A DNA stretch of 24,156 nucleotides from Ramicandelaber brevisporus (Eukaryota; Kickxellomycota; Ramicandelaberales; Ramicandelaberaceae). The stretch is taken from the NCBI GenBank assembly GCA_025201865.1, contig MU603044.1, positions 1 to 24,156 on the forward strand, written 5' to 3'. The position numbers and the translations under genes are program-made. This document shows positions 15,688-24,156 of the stretch, in pieces. Position 1 is the first letter of the stretch. The number at the start of each line of letters is the position of its first letter. Below the pieces are notes generated by a model that had not been told where the DNA came from, ran no database searches, and worked only from the letters and a program-made list of their open reading frames with translations.

Positions 15688-18411
15688 ATGGATCCTCTCG
15701 ACCTGACCTTTCCATTCGCCACATCTTCTCACTCTACAGAATCAAACACTTTGTCTCCACTGCAACAACAGCAGCAACAGCAGCAACAGCAACAATCATC
15801 GCACCACTCATCGTCTATTTTTGACAATATGCTCACATCAACTACTGCCACTGTTGCTGCCACTGGTATTACCTCTACTACTTATGCTGATGCTGTTGGT
15901 AGCGCCACAATTGGCGATCACTTTGGTTCACTTGTCTTTGACTCACTCATCAGCGCACCATCTTCCTCGTCCATTTACACAGATGGCCACTGTCAGCCTG
16001 ATACTCCAGTTCATGAAGATTCAGCTGACTTGAGTGCATTCACAATGACAACCACATCTACAAATCCAGCTACAAGTACATCAAAAAATACAGCATCGGA
16101 TCATAGTTATCCATATAGCCGTAGTGGTACGCTTCGAAGTCGCAACAACAAACGCCTCTCTATTGCTACATCCGGGCTGTCTCCAGCTTTGCTCGGAATG
16201 CAATCACTGGCTCTTCCATCATCAGCCATATCATCAGCCATATCACCAGCTACAGCTACAGCTACAGCTACAGCTACAGCCGCAGCCATATTAGGAACTC
16301 CAAGCAGTGCTACTTCGCAAACTTTGACTTCAGCCATGTCGCCAGTTTTGTTTAATCCGATGCGAGCTGGACCACATCATACGGGAAGAACTGGCACTGG
16401 ACTCGGCAGTCGACCGAGGCATCGATTGTCAATTAGCCACGCTACGTTCAATCCAACTACGAATAATGGTATTGGACTTGGACTTGGACTTGGACCGCAG
16501 AAGACAAATACATTTATCAAGGATGGTAATGATTGCAGTGCAGGTAGTATTGGAAGTGGAGATGGAACTGAGTTGCCATCACTTGCAACAGCTGGCAGAT
16601 TGCAGTCATGTTTTACAGATGTTGGTGAACAGCTGACTCCAACCATGAACACTCCACTGTCAGCATCAGTGGCTACTACAGACCTTCAGAAGCCACAGAA
16701 GACCCAAGTTGATGATGTTATTCCTCCACTTTTGATGCACCAAGTGTTTTCATCTAACTCCCAGCAGCAGCAGCAGCAGCCTCAGCAACAACAGCCTCAA
16801 GAGCAACAACAGCAACAGCAGCAATACATACCAATTGACATTATTGAAGATCCATCAGAACTTGACATTCCATCGGATATTCGTCATTTCCATCGATTGA
16901 CGTCATATCGCTGGGATGAAGAGAGAGTTGATTGTGTGCAGATTTCAGTTGATCCAAGCAAAATTCCACTAACTTATGGCTCAAAACCAGCTCCAACTTC
17001 AGCTAGCATTCTCGGAAGCAACAACTCATCCACTAATGATTCGCGACGCTATAATCTCATTCACAAACAGTCCTCATCATCATCATTATCAGTAACATCA
17101 GTATCATCGATATCCAATGGTCGTGGTAACATTAGCAGCAATAGCAATAACAACAGCAATAACAATAACAGTGGTAACAATAACAATAACACCAGTGGCT
17201 GTCTGAATGGAGATGATTGTGAAGAGACACTAAATGGCAACTACATTGTAACACGCCGTTTGGACAACAACATGATTAATGGTACAAAGTTACTGAATAT
17301 TACACGAATGACGCGTGGTCGACGAGATGGAATCCTTAAAAATGAAAAGCGTCGCAAAGTTATTCGTATTGGCGCAATGCCTCTTAAAGGAGTCTGGATT
17401 CCATTTGAACGCGCAGTTGCACTTGCCAAAATTGAAGGAGTCTTTCATTTACTGCTTCCATTGTTTGCGGATGATCCTTTGCTTTACATCAGACAGTATG
17501 AGAGTATGAGAATAAAGTTTTTGGAAGAACAGTCAAAGAAGATTTTGGAAAAGGAAGTGGAAGAAATGAGTAATAATGAGAAATTGAAGGAATTGAAGGA
17601 ATTGAAAGACTTGGTACAGTCAAACTCCAGTTTAATGCCATTGGTTAATTACTCAAAAAGCGACATTGAGCATAGCAGTGGGCAGCAGTCAGCAGCAACA
17701 ACAACAACAACAACAACAATGGCAACAAATGAATATCAGCAGCGTTATATAGAGCTTCTTCAGCGACAGCCTCAGGTACAAATACAGACTGAGGCACAGT
17801 CGGTTGATGATCTCAATGCACAGGGCTTGGGCATTTCACACAATGCTGTTTCAACAGCTGATCAAGCTATGCTACCGGACTGGTTCAATAGCTGGCTGAC
17901 ATCGTTACCGCCTCCATCCCACCAGCTGTCACATACACAATTTGCCACGAGTGATATGCTGCTGCCGCCATCAACACTCTCAGCGTCACTGGCATCCATA
18001 CTCTCTGTGCCAGAAGCTGATAAATCAGCAGTGCCTGAACATTCTTGCATCACTGATAACGCACTCAGGTTGCTCTTCCCACCACAGAATACAACAGATG
18101 TAACATCATCGACAACTACAACAGACGTAGCCTTATTTAACACTGATGAGATTGGTGCAGCTATACAGCCAGTGTCTGGCTACATCGCCAACAAATCTAC
18201 TTCTCAGGTTACGCCGCCGGTTGACTCGAACATTATGAACGAACTGGATGCCATATTCAATTCTTTACCTGGAACTGGCAATAACAGCAACGCCTCTTCG
18301 GATAGCAGCAACAGCAGCAATAATGGCGGGAATAGCAATCAATCCAGCGCTGCACTGTTGCCTACTTTAATTAACCTCGATTCTATCCCTTCACTCTTTT
18401 CCACAATTTAA
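15688..18411 (+). CDS. APSES-domain transcription factor, StuA/Efg1 class, with split DNA-binding domain
   Basis: The complete frame is 907 residues from ATG 15688. The DNA-binding core is at about 517-600: [19 protein letters not shown], then [14 protein letters not shown], then [15 protein letters not shown] and [10 protein letters not shown]. These are hallmark APSES (KilA-N-related) motifs. There are no ankyrin repeats, which points to the StuA/Efg1/Phd1 developmental class rather than Swi4/Mbp1. The first strand of the domain, [16 protein letters not shown], lies at about 406-421 and is separated from the rest by about 94 Ser/Asn-rich residues, where other members have only a few. The rest is mostly low complexity: Gln runs near 30 and 355-380, an Ala-Thr repeat near 190 and Asn/Ser runs at the C-terminus. 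Targets are unknown; StuA-class factors control morphogenesis and sporulation in other fungi. Confidence 0.9.
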   Translation: MDPLDLTFPFATSSHSTESNTLSPLQQQQQQQQQQQSSHHSSSIFDNMLTSTTATVAATGITSTTYADAVGSATIGDHFGSLVFDSLISAPSSSSIYTDGHCQPDTPVHEDSADLSAFTMTTTSTNPATSTSKNTASDHSYPYSRSGTLRSRNNKRLSIATSGLSPALLGMQSLALPSSAISSAISPATATATATATAAAILGTPSSATSQTLTSAMSPVLFNPMRAGPHHTGRTGTGLGSRPRHRLSISHATFNPTTNNGIGLGLGLGPQKTNTFIKDGNDCSAGSIGSGDGTELPSLATAGRLQSCFTDVGEQLTPTMNTPLSASVATTDLQKPQKTQVDDVIPPLLMHQVFSSNSQQQQQQPQQQQPQEQQQQQQQYIPIDIIEDPSELDIPSDIRHFHRLTSYRWDEERVDCVQISVDPSKIPLTYGSKPAPTSASILGSNNSSTNDSRRYNLIHKQSSSSSLSVTSVSSISNGRGNISSNSNNNSNNNNSGNNNNNTSGCLNGDDCEETLNGNYIVTRRLDNNMINGTKLLNITRMTRGRRDGILKNEKRRKVIRIGAMPLKGVWIPFERAVALAKIEGVFHLLLPLFADDPLLYIRQYESMRIKFLEEQSKKILEKEVEEMSNNEKLKELKELKDLVQSNSSLMPLVNYSKSDIEHSSGQQSAATTTTTTTMATNEYQQRYIELLQRQPQVQIQTEAQSVDDLNAQGLGISHNAVSTADQAMLPDWFNSWLTSLPPPSHQLSHTQFATSDMLLPPSTLSASLASILSVPEADKSAVPEHSCITDNALRLLFPPQNTTDVTSSTTTTDVALFNTDEIGAAIQPVSGYIANKSTSQVTPPVDSNIMNELDAIFNSLPGTGNNSNASSDSSNSSNNGGNSNQSSAALLPTLINLDSIPSLFSTI
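16249..16280. repeat. (AGCTAC)n hexanucleotide repeat inside the APSES gene
   Basis: About five hexamers code an Ala-Thr alternation (residues about 188-198). The repeat preserves the frame, so length changes would only alter the linker. Confidence 0.8.
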
Positions 18412-18849
18412 TTTACTTATCACCATTCGATGAATAACGTAGATTCCTCTCGAATGTAGATGGGAGGTGAGTCTCATCATGCCTCAGTCAAACAGATAGT
18501 ATCCACATTTCGCACTACCTACTAAACCTCTTGCCCACTTCTGTAAGCATTGTTGTTTATCCGAATTTTGAAGTATCATTTCTCCTTGAGACACCAAAAC
18601 AACAACAGCGAAAGCAAAAAGAAAAGAAAAGAAAAGAAACAGACCTTCGCTTTCACTTGATTTGCCATTGAAAGAAGAGGCTGTTCAGCAAAAAGCGATA
18701 ACAACAGCAGCAGTGACAGCAGCGGAAGCAACAGTGGGTGGTGACAGTGGGCAGTGTCCGTATCTGTATACACACTCTGGCTTGCGCTGCACTAAACCTA
18801 AACAAAACATCTGCACACTCGAGGACTCTTGATTGCAGAAGCTGAACAG
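18412..18849. promoter_or_regulatory. APSES 3' region and CTK1 promoter
   Basis: This 438-bp gap includes a run of AAAAG pentamers at about 18616-18639, followed by A/G/C-rich sequence with AGCAGCAG triplets. The actual CTK1 ATG is 18850. The preceding codons, beginning TTG at 18829, are not a eukaryotic start. No canonical AATAAA was found directly after the APSES stop. Confidence 0.45.
18616..18639. repeat. (AAAAG)n pentanucleotide tract
   Basis: About four to five tandem AAAAG units lie 210-235 bp upstream of the CTK1 ATG. The tract is purine-only on plus. Confidence 0.75.
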
Positions 18850-21800
18850 ATGAACTCACAACGTTCATCGTTCCCGCACGGAGGGAGCAGCGGTAACAGC
18901 GGCAGTAACCGCACCTACAACAACAATAGTCACAGCGCCAATAGAGGAGGAGGCGGTAGAGGCGGCTATCGAGGCGGTGGTCGCGATTATGGCTCAGGCG
19001 GTTCTTCTGGTGGACGCGGCTATGATCAGCAGCAACAACAACAGCAACAACAGCAACAGTATCATCATGGTGGTGGCGATAGAGATGATGGAAGCAGCTA
19101 TGCTGGTGGATGGAAGAGCTACAACCAGCGGCCTCATCAACATCATCAACATCCACAACAACATCCACAACAACATCCACAACAACATCCACAGCAACAT
19201 CCAAAGCAACAACATCAGTATAATAATCGGAATGATCGTCCATATCCACAGCATCAGCAATCGCGTGGTAGTAGTGGCAGTGGTAGTGGTAGTGGCAGTG
19301 TTGGAAGTCATAACAACAGCGACATGCCGCGTTCACATCCACAACAACAGCAGTATCATCAACAGCAGCAACATCACTCACGAAAGGATCAGTCATCTTA
19401 TGGACATCAGCAATCAAATCAGCAGTATAATTCTCAGAGTAGTAGATACAGACATTCCGATTCATCTGAACGTGATTACAGTGAACATTCTCGTGATAGT
19501 CATCGAGACCAAACCCTTTCATCACAATCAGACTCTCATCGCGAACAAAATGAACAGCCACGGCCACGCAGCAATTCAAACACTGGTATTGCAGCCTCAG
19601 CATCAAATGACACGCGACAAAGGCGGACGAGTGGTGGTGGAAGCAGCGGAGCCGAGCGCAGTCGTGGTAATGCTACGCACCTGGTAGGAGAGAGCGAGTC
19701 ATCTTCCTCTGCAACAGCTGCTGTGGTGAGTAACGATACTGCCAAAGTGGTAAAGAATAATGTCCCAAAGCATGATCCTTGGGTTGATTCAATGCTCTCA
19801 CCAACCGATGACAAGCAGACACGGCAAGCACAGCAAGCACAGCAAGCACAGCAAACACAGCAAACACAGCAAACACAGAAACAGCCACCACAAGAACAGA
19901 GACGGCTTCCAACAAAGTCTGATATCAGCAAGAGAAATGAGCATCAGCAGCAGCCAACAGCAGCAGCAGCCGATTTGCTACAGCGAGACTCAAAGAATGA
20001 AGTTGATGAGGACGATCAATTGAGTTGGTCGAGGGCAAAGGGTAGACGCAGTAATATCACTAATCAGCCGCCCAATGTCACACAAAATACTCCAGATCGT
20101 GCTCAAGACTCAGCCAAACGCACATTTAGCCAAATGCAGGAAAATGTACAGCAGCAACAACAGCAACAGCAGAATCAACCACAGAATCAACCACAGACAC
20201 AGCCTGAGAGACCAGTTGGGCAGCAGCATGAGTATCAACAACAGCAGCCACGGTCTGATCATGTCGAGCATCATGTGTCTCCACAGCGTCAACCTGAACA
20301 GTCAGATGCCGCTATTGAGACAGCCACAATAGAACCGCCGACTAAGCGTCAACACATCGAGGAAGTGGCTGTATCCGCATCAACTTCTGTACTATCCAAT
20401 ATGAGCACTGAGGACATTGGAAAGATCCATCGCATTCAAACTACAATTTCCAACATCTACGAAGATGACGAGCCCCTGTCACCTCCACCGCCTCTCAGTG
20501 AACCCAGCCCACGTCCTCGACCACCTCCGCGTCAGCCAGCAGGTATGTCTCGACCACTACTTCCAAAGTCACATCGCACTTCTACTGCAAAGCAATCTGA
20601 TGCATCAATGTCAGCTCCACACTCTAGGCTATCATCAAAGTCAAAACCACAGTTACATGACGCTTCAGCATCAACCTCAAAATCAAAGCCAGTACCTGGA
20701 ATGAAACCACAAGCTGGAGTGCCAATGGCCAAGCGTCCGTCATTAACCAGCCAAACCGCAGCCGGTCCATCGTCTATTCAGACACCTGGTGCAAGGGTTG
20801 GACAGCAGGTAAAACGTCCAGCTCCTCGTCCATCAATGGCTATGGAATTGCTGGCAGCAAAGCGGAAAGCTGACGAAGCGGAAAAGGCTGAGAAGGCTGA
20901 GAAAGCCGCTGCAGCATCAAAGCCAAAGTCTGATTTGCATTCATCCGCATCGCCAGTATTGCAGCCATCATCACCATCAACTCTGGGCACAATGCATCCA
21001 TCAGCACGCGATTCGATCACTTCACCTCCAGCATTGTCTCAAACAAAGTCTGAGCGCTCACGCCAAGATGCTCTCATGTCACCTCCACCGCCTCCTCCGC
21101 CTCCTCCGCCAGCACCTGCTCACCATCTGACATCGCCAACTTCAAGACAGTCGCGTGTGAGTGACGATCGTTCAGATTCCCCCGGTGGATTTCAGCGTCG
21201 TGCCCCGCTGCCACCACAAGTTGAGGCTCTGCGTAGTGCGCTTGATTCTCGTGGTCGTGATGGTCGTCGCTCATCAGATGGCCGAGACAGATACAATGAC
21301 CGTGACAGGCGTGACCGACCCCGTGATTATCGAGACCGAGATCGGGATCGAGGCGATGAGCGTGACCGGTATCGCAGCGACAGAGACCGTGTGGATTACA
21401 GCCGAGGTGGTTCTGATCGTAATCGCGATAGAGATAGTTACAATCGTGGTAGTTCTCGTTCTCGCTCGCCAGTGCGCAATCGCAACGAAGACAGATATGG
21501 ACGTGGCGATGAAGATGATGATGGCCATGGTGGTGGTAGTGGTGGTAGTGGCGACAGACGCCGTTCATTGAGTTCTTCGCGTGATGGACGTGGTGGTGGT
21601 GGTCGTTATCGTGACACTATGCGCGATGACAGGGCTGATCGGCGTGATGCTGACAAGTCCTACGCTACAGTAGCGTCTTCATCTCGTCTCCCACAGCCTC
21701 CAAAGCCACCAGTTCTATCACAGCATCAGCAACAGCAGCAACAGCAGCAATTGTCTAAGCGGACTGGCCCAATGGTTTATTCTACATCTTCACGCCAGCA

Positions 21801-22923
21801 CATTCCTGGTTCAGCAGCAGCAGCGACGACCGCTTCCAGTGCATCAGACTATTCGTCAACAGTGGATTTATCAATGTTTAATCGAGATTGTGCAGAGAAT
21901 TATGAACGTATTGATCAAATTGGATCAGGTACATTTGGTATTGTGTTCAAATCGCGTCACAAACAGTCTGGTCAAATCTGTGCATTGAAGAAATTACTAA
22001 ATGAAACTGGCAGAGATGGAATGAATTTAACAACAGTTCGTGAGATTAGATTGCTAAAGAAACTGAAGCACGAAAACATTGTTAAACTAATTAGTGCTTT
22101 CCGTGGTAATACATCAACCTATACCTCGTTTGAGTACTGTGAGTTTGACATGTATGGATTGATGCATCGCCCCGACTGGGTTCTCACTCCACCTCACATC
22201 AAGTGTCTAATGAAGCAAATGCTATCAGCCATGGCGTACATTCACGATGAGGGTGTGTTGCACCGTGACATCAAGAGCGCAAATATCTTCCTCACCCGCC
22301 AGGGCATCATCAAGATTGGTGACTTTGGACTGGCACGCGACTTGAGCCATCCCAAGGTGCAGCATCACACCAACCGTGTTGTAACGACCTGGTACCGCTG
22401 TCCCGAGCTTTTGCTTGGCGCAACCCAATACGGCGGCGAGGTTGACATGTGGGCAATTGGCTGCATCTTTGCCGAGCTCTTGACCAAGAAGCCGCTCTTC
22501 CCTGGCAAGAGCGACGTTGCACAGCTCGAGACTGTTTACAAGATTCACGGCTCTCCAACGCTCAAGGACTGGCCAGATATGATCAACATGCCATGGCTAC
22601 TGCTGATTTCACCCCGCACTCTCTTTCCCGACCTGCTTCGCACTCATATCCAAGATTTGGCTGCCAAGTGCCAACAGGACGGCTCGGTCGATTTCTCGAT
22701 TTACAACTCGCTCAATCAGCTGGCACCAGGCAAGGATGCCATTGAGCTTTTGTATGAAATGCTCGACTATAATCCAGAGAAGCGGATCACAGCCAAAGAT
22801 GCCCTTGGCCACAGATACTTCAAGTCGCATCCATTGCCATCTGAACCAAAGGATATCCCGTTGCTAGCCAAGGACTTTCATGAAGGTAGCTTTAAAAAGG
22901 CTCGCAGGCGCAATGCGCAATAG
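18850..22923 (+). CDS. CTK1: CTD kinase Ctk1 / CDK12-like cyclin-dependent kinase with giant N-terminus
   Basis: From the first ATG (18850) the protein is 1,357 residues. Ctk1/CDK12 with its K-type cyclin phosphorylates the RNA polymerase II C-terminal repeat (Ser2), coupling elongation to processing. The kinase domain is about 1018-1330: glycine loop GSGTFGIVF, K1047, the cyclin-facing helix NLTTVREI with E1065, catalytic HRDIKSAN (D1140, N1145), DFG 1158-1160, and activating T1179 in RVVTTWYR. The post-domain MPW segment and the C-terminal HEGSFKKARR basic tail fit Ctk1/CDK12 rather than CDK9/Bur1. The N-terminus contains an RGG box (about 35-58), an 11-Gln run, HPQQ and QQA repeats, Pro-rich blocks, a ten-Pro run, and an Arg-Asp/Arg-Ser region (about 800-890). 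Yeast Ctk1 is near 530 residues, so this is unusually long. Confidence 0.92.
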   Translation: MNSQRSSFPHGGSSGNSGSNRTYNNNSHSANRGGGGRGGYRGGGRDYGSGGSSGGRGYDQQQQQQQQQQQYHHGGGDRDDGSSYAGGWKSYNQRPHQHHQHPQQHPQQHPQQHPQQHPKQQHQYNNRNDRPYPQHQQSRGSSGSGSGSGSVGSHNNSDMPRSHPQQQQYHQQQQHHSRKDQSSYGHQQSNQQYNSQSSRYRHSDSSERDYSEHSRDSHRDQTLSSQSDSHREQNEQPRPRSNSNTGIAASASNDTRQRRTSGGGSSGAERSRGNATHLVGESESSSSATAAVVSNDTAKVVKNNVPKHDPWVDSMLSPTDDKQTRQAQQAQQAQQTQQTQQTQKQPPQEQRRLPTKSDISKRNEHQQQPTAAAADLLQRDSKNEVDEDDQLSWSRAKGRRSNITNQPPNVTQNTPDRAQDSAKRTFSQMQENVQQQQQQQQNQPQNQPQTQPERPVGQQHEYQQQQPRSDHVEHHVSPQRQPEQSDAAIETATIEPPTKRQHIEEVAVSASTSVLSNMSTEDIGKIHRIQTTISNIYEDDEPLSPPPPLSEPSPRPRPPPRQPAGMSRPLLPKSHRTSTAKQSDASMSAPHSRLSSKSKPQLHDASASTSKSKPVPGMKPQAGVPMAKRPSLTSQTAAGPSSIQTPGARVGQQVKRPAPRPSMAMELLAAKRKADEAEKAEKAEKAAAASKPKSDLHSSASPVLQPSSPSTLGTMHPSARDSITSPPALSQTKSERSRQDALMSPPPPPPPPPPAPAHHLTSPTSRQSRVSDDRSDSPGGFQRRAPLPPQVEALRSALDSRGRDGRRSSDGRDRYNDRDRRDRPRDYRDRDRDRGDERDRYRSDRDRVDYSRGGSDRNRDRDSYNRGSSRSRSPVRNRNEDRYGRGDEDDDGHGGGSGGSGDRRRSLSSSRDGRGGGGRYRDTMRDDRADRRDADKSYATVASSSRLPQPPKPPVLSQHQQQQQQQQLSKRTGPMVYSTSSRQHIPGSAAAATTASSASDYSSTVDLSMFNRDCAENYERIDQIGSGTFGIVFKSRHKQSGQICALKKLLNETGRDGMNLTTVREIRLLKKLKHENIVKLISAFRGNTSTYTSFEYCEFDMYGLMHRPDWVLTPPHIKCLMKQMLSAMAYIHDEGVLHRDIKSANIFLTRQGIIKIGDFGLARDLSHPKVQHHTNRVVTTWYRCPELLLGATQYGGEVDMWAIGCIFAELLTKKPLFPGKSDVAQLETVYKIHGSPTLKDWPDMINMPWLLLISPRTLFPDLLRTHIQDLAAKCQQDGSVDFSIYNSLNQLAPGKDAIELLYEMLDYNPEKRITAKDALGHRYFKSHPLPSEPKDIPLLAKDFHEGSFKKARRRNAQ
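19148..19206. repeat. 12-bp tandem repeat coding HPQQ
   Basis: Five near-identical copies of CAACATCCACAA code His-Pro-Gln-Gln in the Ctk1 N-terminus. Only the last copy carries third-position changes, which suggests recent expansion. Confidence 0.85.
19822..19878. repeat. 9-bp tandem repeat coding QQA/QQT
   Basis: About six nonamers of CAGCAAGCA or CAGCAAACA code Gln-Gln-Ala then Gln-Gln-Thr in the Ctk1 N-terminus. The first three copies carry GCA and the last three ACA, so the array grew in at least two steps. Confidence 0.85.
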
Positions 22924-23611
22924 TAAAATAGTAAAACATAACGGGCAAAGCAAAACAAACAAACAAACATACGCACACGTTTTTGTTGTTAGTTAAACAA
23001 TTTATTATTATTATCATTAATAGTTCGTGTCATCAATAAACACAATCTTTGTTTATGCTTTGTCGTTATTGAACAAGCAATGGTGTTAAATTGGGCTTAA
23101 TCGGGGAAGGAGAAGAGAGTTCTGGGTGCACAAAATCGAGAAGTGCAAAAGCCACCAATAAGACCAGGATCGAGTCCAGCATATGGGCAACCATGCACTT
23201 GATACTATCCGCACTGCAGAAAAGTAACCCCGATCTCACATGTTTTCTCTCCATCTCTCTCGTTTCCCCTTTTCTCGCGGTATTGCGGCTGCAGTTTATT
23301 TGGGGAAATATGTTGCCGTTGTGGTCAGGGTACCTCCACATTAGAATTTGATTGGTGCTTCTCAGCGAGCCAGCAAGCCAGCCAGCCAGACATGCAGCTT
23401 CTGTCGTTCACTGCTCGCCGATCACAGCAGTGTGTGCAGCGGCCGAGTCTATTTTATGAACCCGCGACAACGCGCTATCAACTTTCCAGGTTGTTCTTCT
23501 TCTTCTCTGCACCAACTCGTACCAACTCCTTTGCATCAAACTTCAAACAACAGCATCAAACAGCATCATTAGCATCATTAGCATCATCAGCATCGTTGCA
23601 TCATCCGACCA
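22924..23611. promoter_or_regulatory. CTK1 3' end and promoter of the secreted repeat protein
   Basis: The first part is CTK1 3' UTR with AAACAAACAAACA, TTATTATTATTATC and an AATAAA poly(A) signal at 23035-23040. The second part is the promoter of the next gene: a CT-rich patch at 23245-23275, a GCCA repeat at 23364-23389, a TATA-like TATTTTATG near 23450, and AGCATCATT repeats at 23569-23596 in the leader. Nothing in between looks coding. Confidence 0.5.
23035..23040 (+). terminator. Poly(A) signal for CTK1
   Basis: A canonical AATAAA lies 112 bp after the CTK1 stop and is followed by a T/G-rich stretch (CTTTGTTTATGCTTTGTCG), a good 3'-processing context. Confidence 0.5.
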
Positions 23612-24156
23612 ATGCGTTTCTTTACGCTTGCACTCTTTGCATTCTTGGCAGCTGTCACGCTGCTGAGCCACCTGACCTCTGCCAGCCCGCTTCCTGAGCC
23701 GGTGAAAGGTCGTCCTCGTTCCAGCTCTGTTCCTGCTTCACGCGCAGCTGCTCCAAAGCGGTCTGCCTCCGTTCCAGCACCAAAGCGTGCTGCTTCGCCA
23801 AAGCGTGCTGCTTCTCCAAAGCCACAGGCTCGCAGACAGCCAAAGGCTGCAGTGACTCCCAAGCGTGGAGCCTCACCGCGCGGCCGCTCACCAACTCCAA
23901 AGTCGAACAAGCCAGCCCAGCGTCCTCGCAAAGCCTCGCCAGCTCCAAAGCGCGCTCGCAGCGCTTCTCCAGCTACAATTCGTGGCCGCTCTCCAGCACG
24001 CTCGAAGTCACCAGTTGGTGCCAAACCCCGTGTTCGCAGTGCCTCTCCGGCCGGTCGCCGTGGTCGTTCTCCAGCTCCAGGTGGTCAGCGTGGTCGTTCG
24101 CCAGTTCGTTCCAAGACACCAGTTGGTGGCAAGCCCCGTGGTCGTGGTGCTTCGCC
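23612..24156 (+). CDS. Secreted cationic Arg/Lys/Ser/Pro repeat protein (cut by window edge)
   Basis: ATG 23612 opens a frame with no stop to the end of the window (181 full codons). Residues 1-24 form a signal peptide (MRFFTLALFAFLAAVTLLSH, then LTSA), with likely cleavage before SPLPEP. Everything after is very basic and disordered, built from K/R-x-S/T-P motifs: PKRAASP twice in a row, GRSP, RSKSP, RSASP. Dibasic KR occurs repeatedly and would suit Kex2-type processing. The last part is a tandem repeat (23981-24048 and 24089-24156). Codons are strongly biased (CCA, AAG, CGT, GCT), suggesting high expression. I do not recognise a family. Similar S/T-P-basic motifs occur in histone H1 tails and SR proteins, but the signal peptide argues for secretion. 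Function unknown. Confidence 0.7.
   Translation, partial: MRFFTLALFAFLAAVTLLSHLTSASPLPEPVKGRPRSSSVPASRAAAPKRSASVPAPKRAASPKRAASPKPQARRQPKAAVTPKRGASPRGRSPTPKSNKPAQRPRKASPAPKRARSASPATIRGRSPARSKSPVGAKPRVRSASPAGRRGRSPAPGGQRGRSPVRSKTPVGGKPRGRGAS
23981..24156. repeat. Two 68-bp direct repeats, 108-bp period, in the secreted repeat protein
   Basis: Positions 23981-24048 and 24089-24156 align without gaps. Both code a GRSP-x-RSK-S/T-PVG-x-KP motif ending in a basic SP. Most nucleotide differences are at third codon positions, and a related GRSPAP motif sits between. The array probably continues past the window edge. Confidence 0.8.

Noticed and set aside
18653-19606. 317-codon minus-strand frame rich in Asp, Val, His and Cys
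   Set aside because: It is the antisense of Q/H/G/S-repeat coding sequence in CTK1 and its promoter, with no family motif. Repeats of this type keep several frames open.

Overview
The window reads as nuclear DNA from a fungus with few introns. Every recognisable gene is one uninterrupted reading frame. The gene set is fungal: a Chs4/Skt5-type chitin-synthase activator with a CaaX end, a StuA-class APSES transcription factor, Ctk1-type CTD kinase, condensin, primase and Bcd1. Long in-frame Gln, Ser, Asn and Ala tracts and the near absence of introns would suit an early-diverging (zygomycete-grade, perhaps Kickxellomycotina-like) lineage, but that placement is inference and I could not test it.

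Layout. Positions 1-5747 hold four genes, all on the minus strand: an F-box protein cut by the left edge, a tiny secreted eight-cysteine protein, a 308-residue CaaX-terminated protein, and the condensin kleisin Brn1/CAP-H. Brn1 is divergent from the DNA primase catalytic subunit (6063-7448, plus) across a 315-bp shared promoter. Primase converges with mitochondrial ribosomal protein uS15m (7506-8729, minus), with 57 bp between stop codons. Upstream of uS15m, also on minus, is the Chs4/Skt5-like Sel1-repeat protein (9117-12332 or 12608). From 13089 everything is on plus: a calmodulin-length EF-hand protein, the box C/D snoRNP assembly factor Bcd1, the APSES factor, a very long Ctk1/CDK12-like kinase, and a secreted Arg/Lys/Ser/Pro repeat protein cut by the right edge.

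How the genes relate. These are independent housekeeping and regulatory genes, not a cluster with one function. Brn1 and primase share a promoter and both serve S/M-phase chromosome work. The Chs4-like protein, the CaaX protein and the two secreted proteins point to membrane and cell-wall biology. I see no CRISPR, transposon, rRNA or confident tRNA.

The most unusual points are: (i) an APSES DNA-binding domain interrupted by about 94 low-complexity residues; (ii) a Ctk1 kinase with an RGG, polyQ, Pro-rich and Arg-Asp-rich N-terminus of about 1,000 residues, resembling animal CDK12 in architecture; (iii) a secreted, highly cationic, KR-rich S/T-P repeat protein; (iv) an EF-hand protein with four recognisable positions but mostly defective calcium loops; and (v) two CaaX proteins sharing an identical last 15 nucleotides. 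Several start codons were moved to the first in-frame ATG because the longest open frames begin at GTG or TTG.
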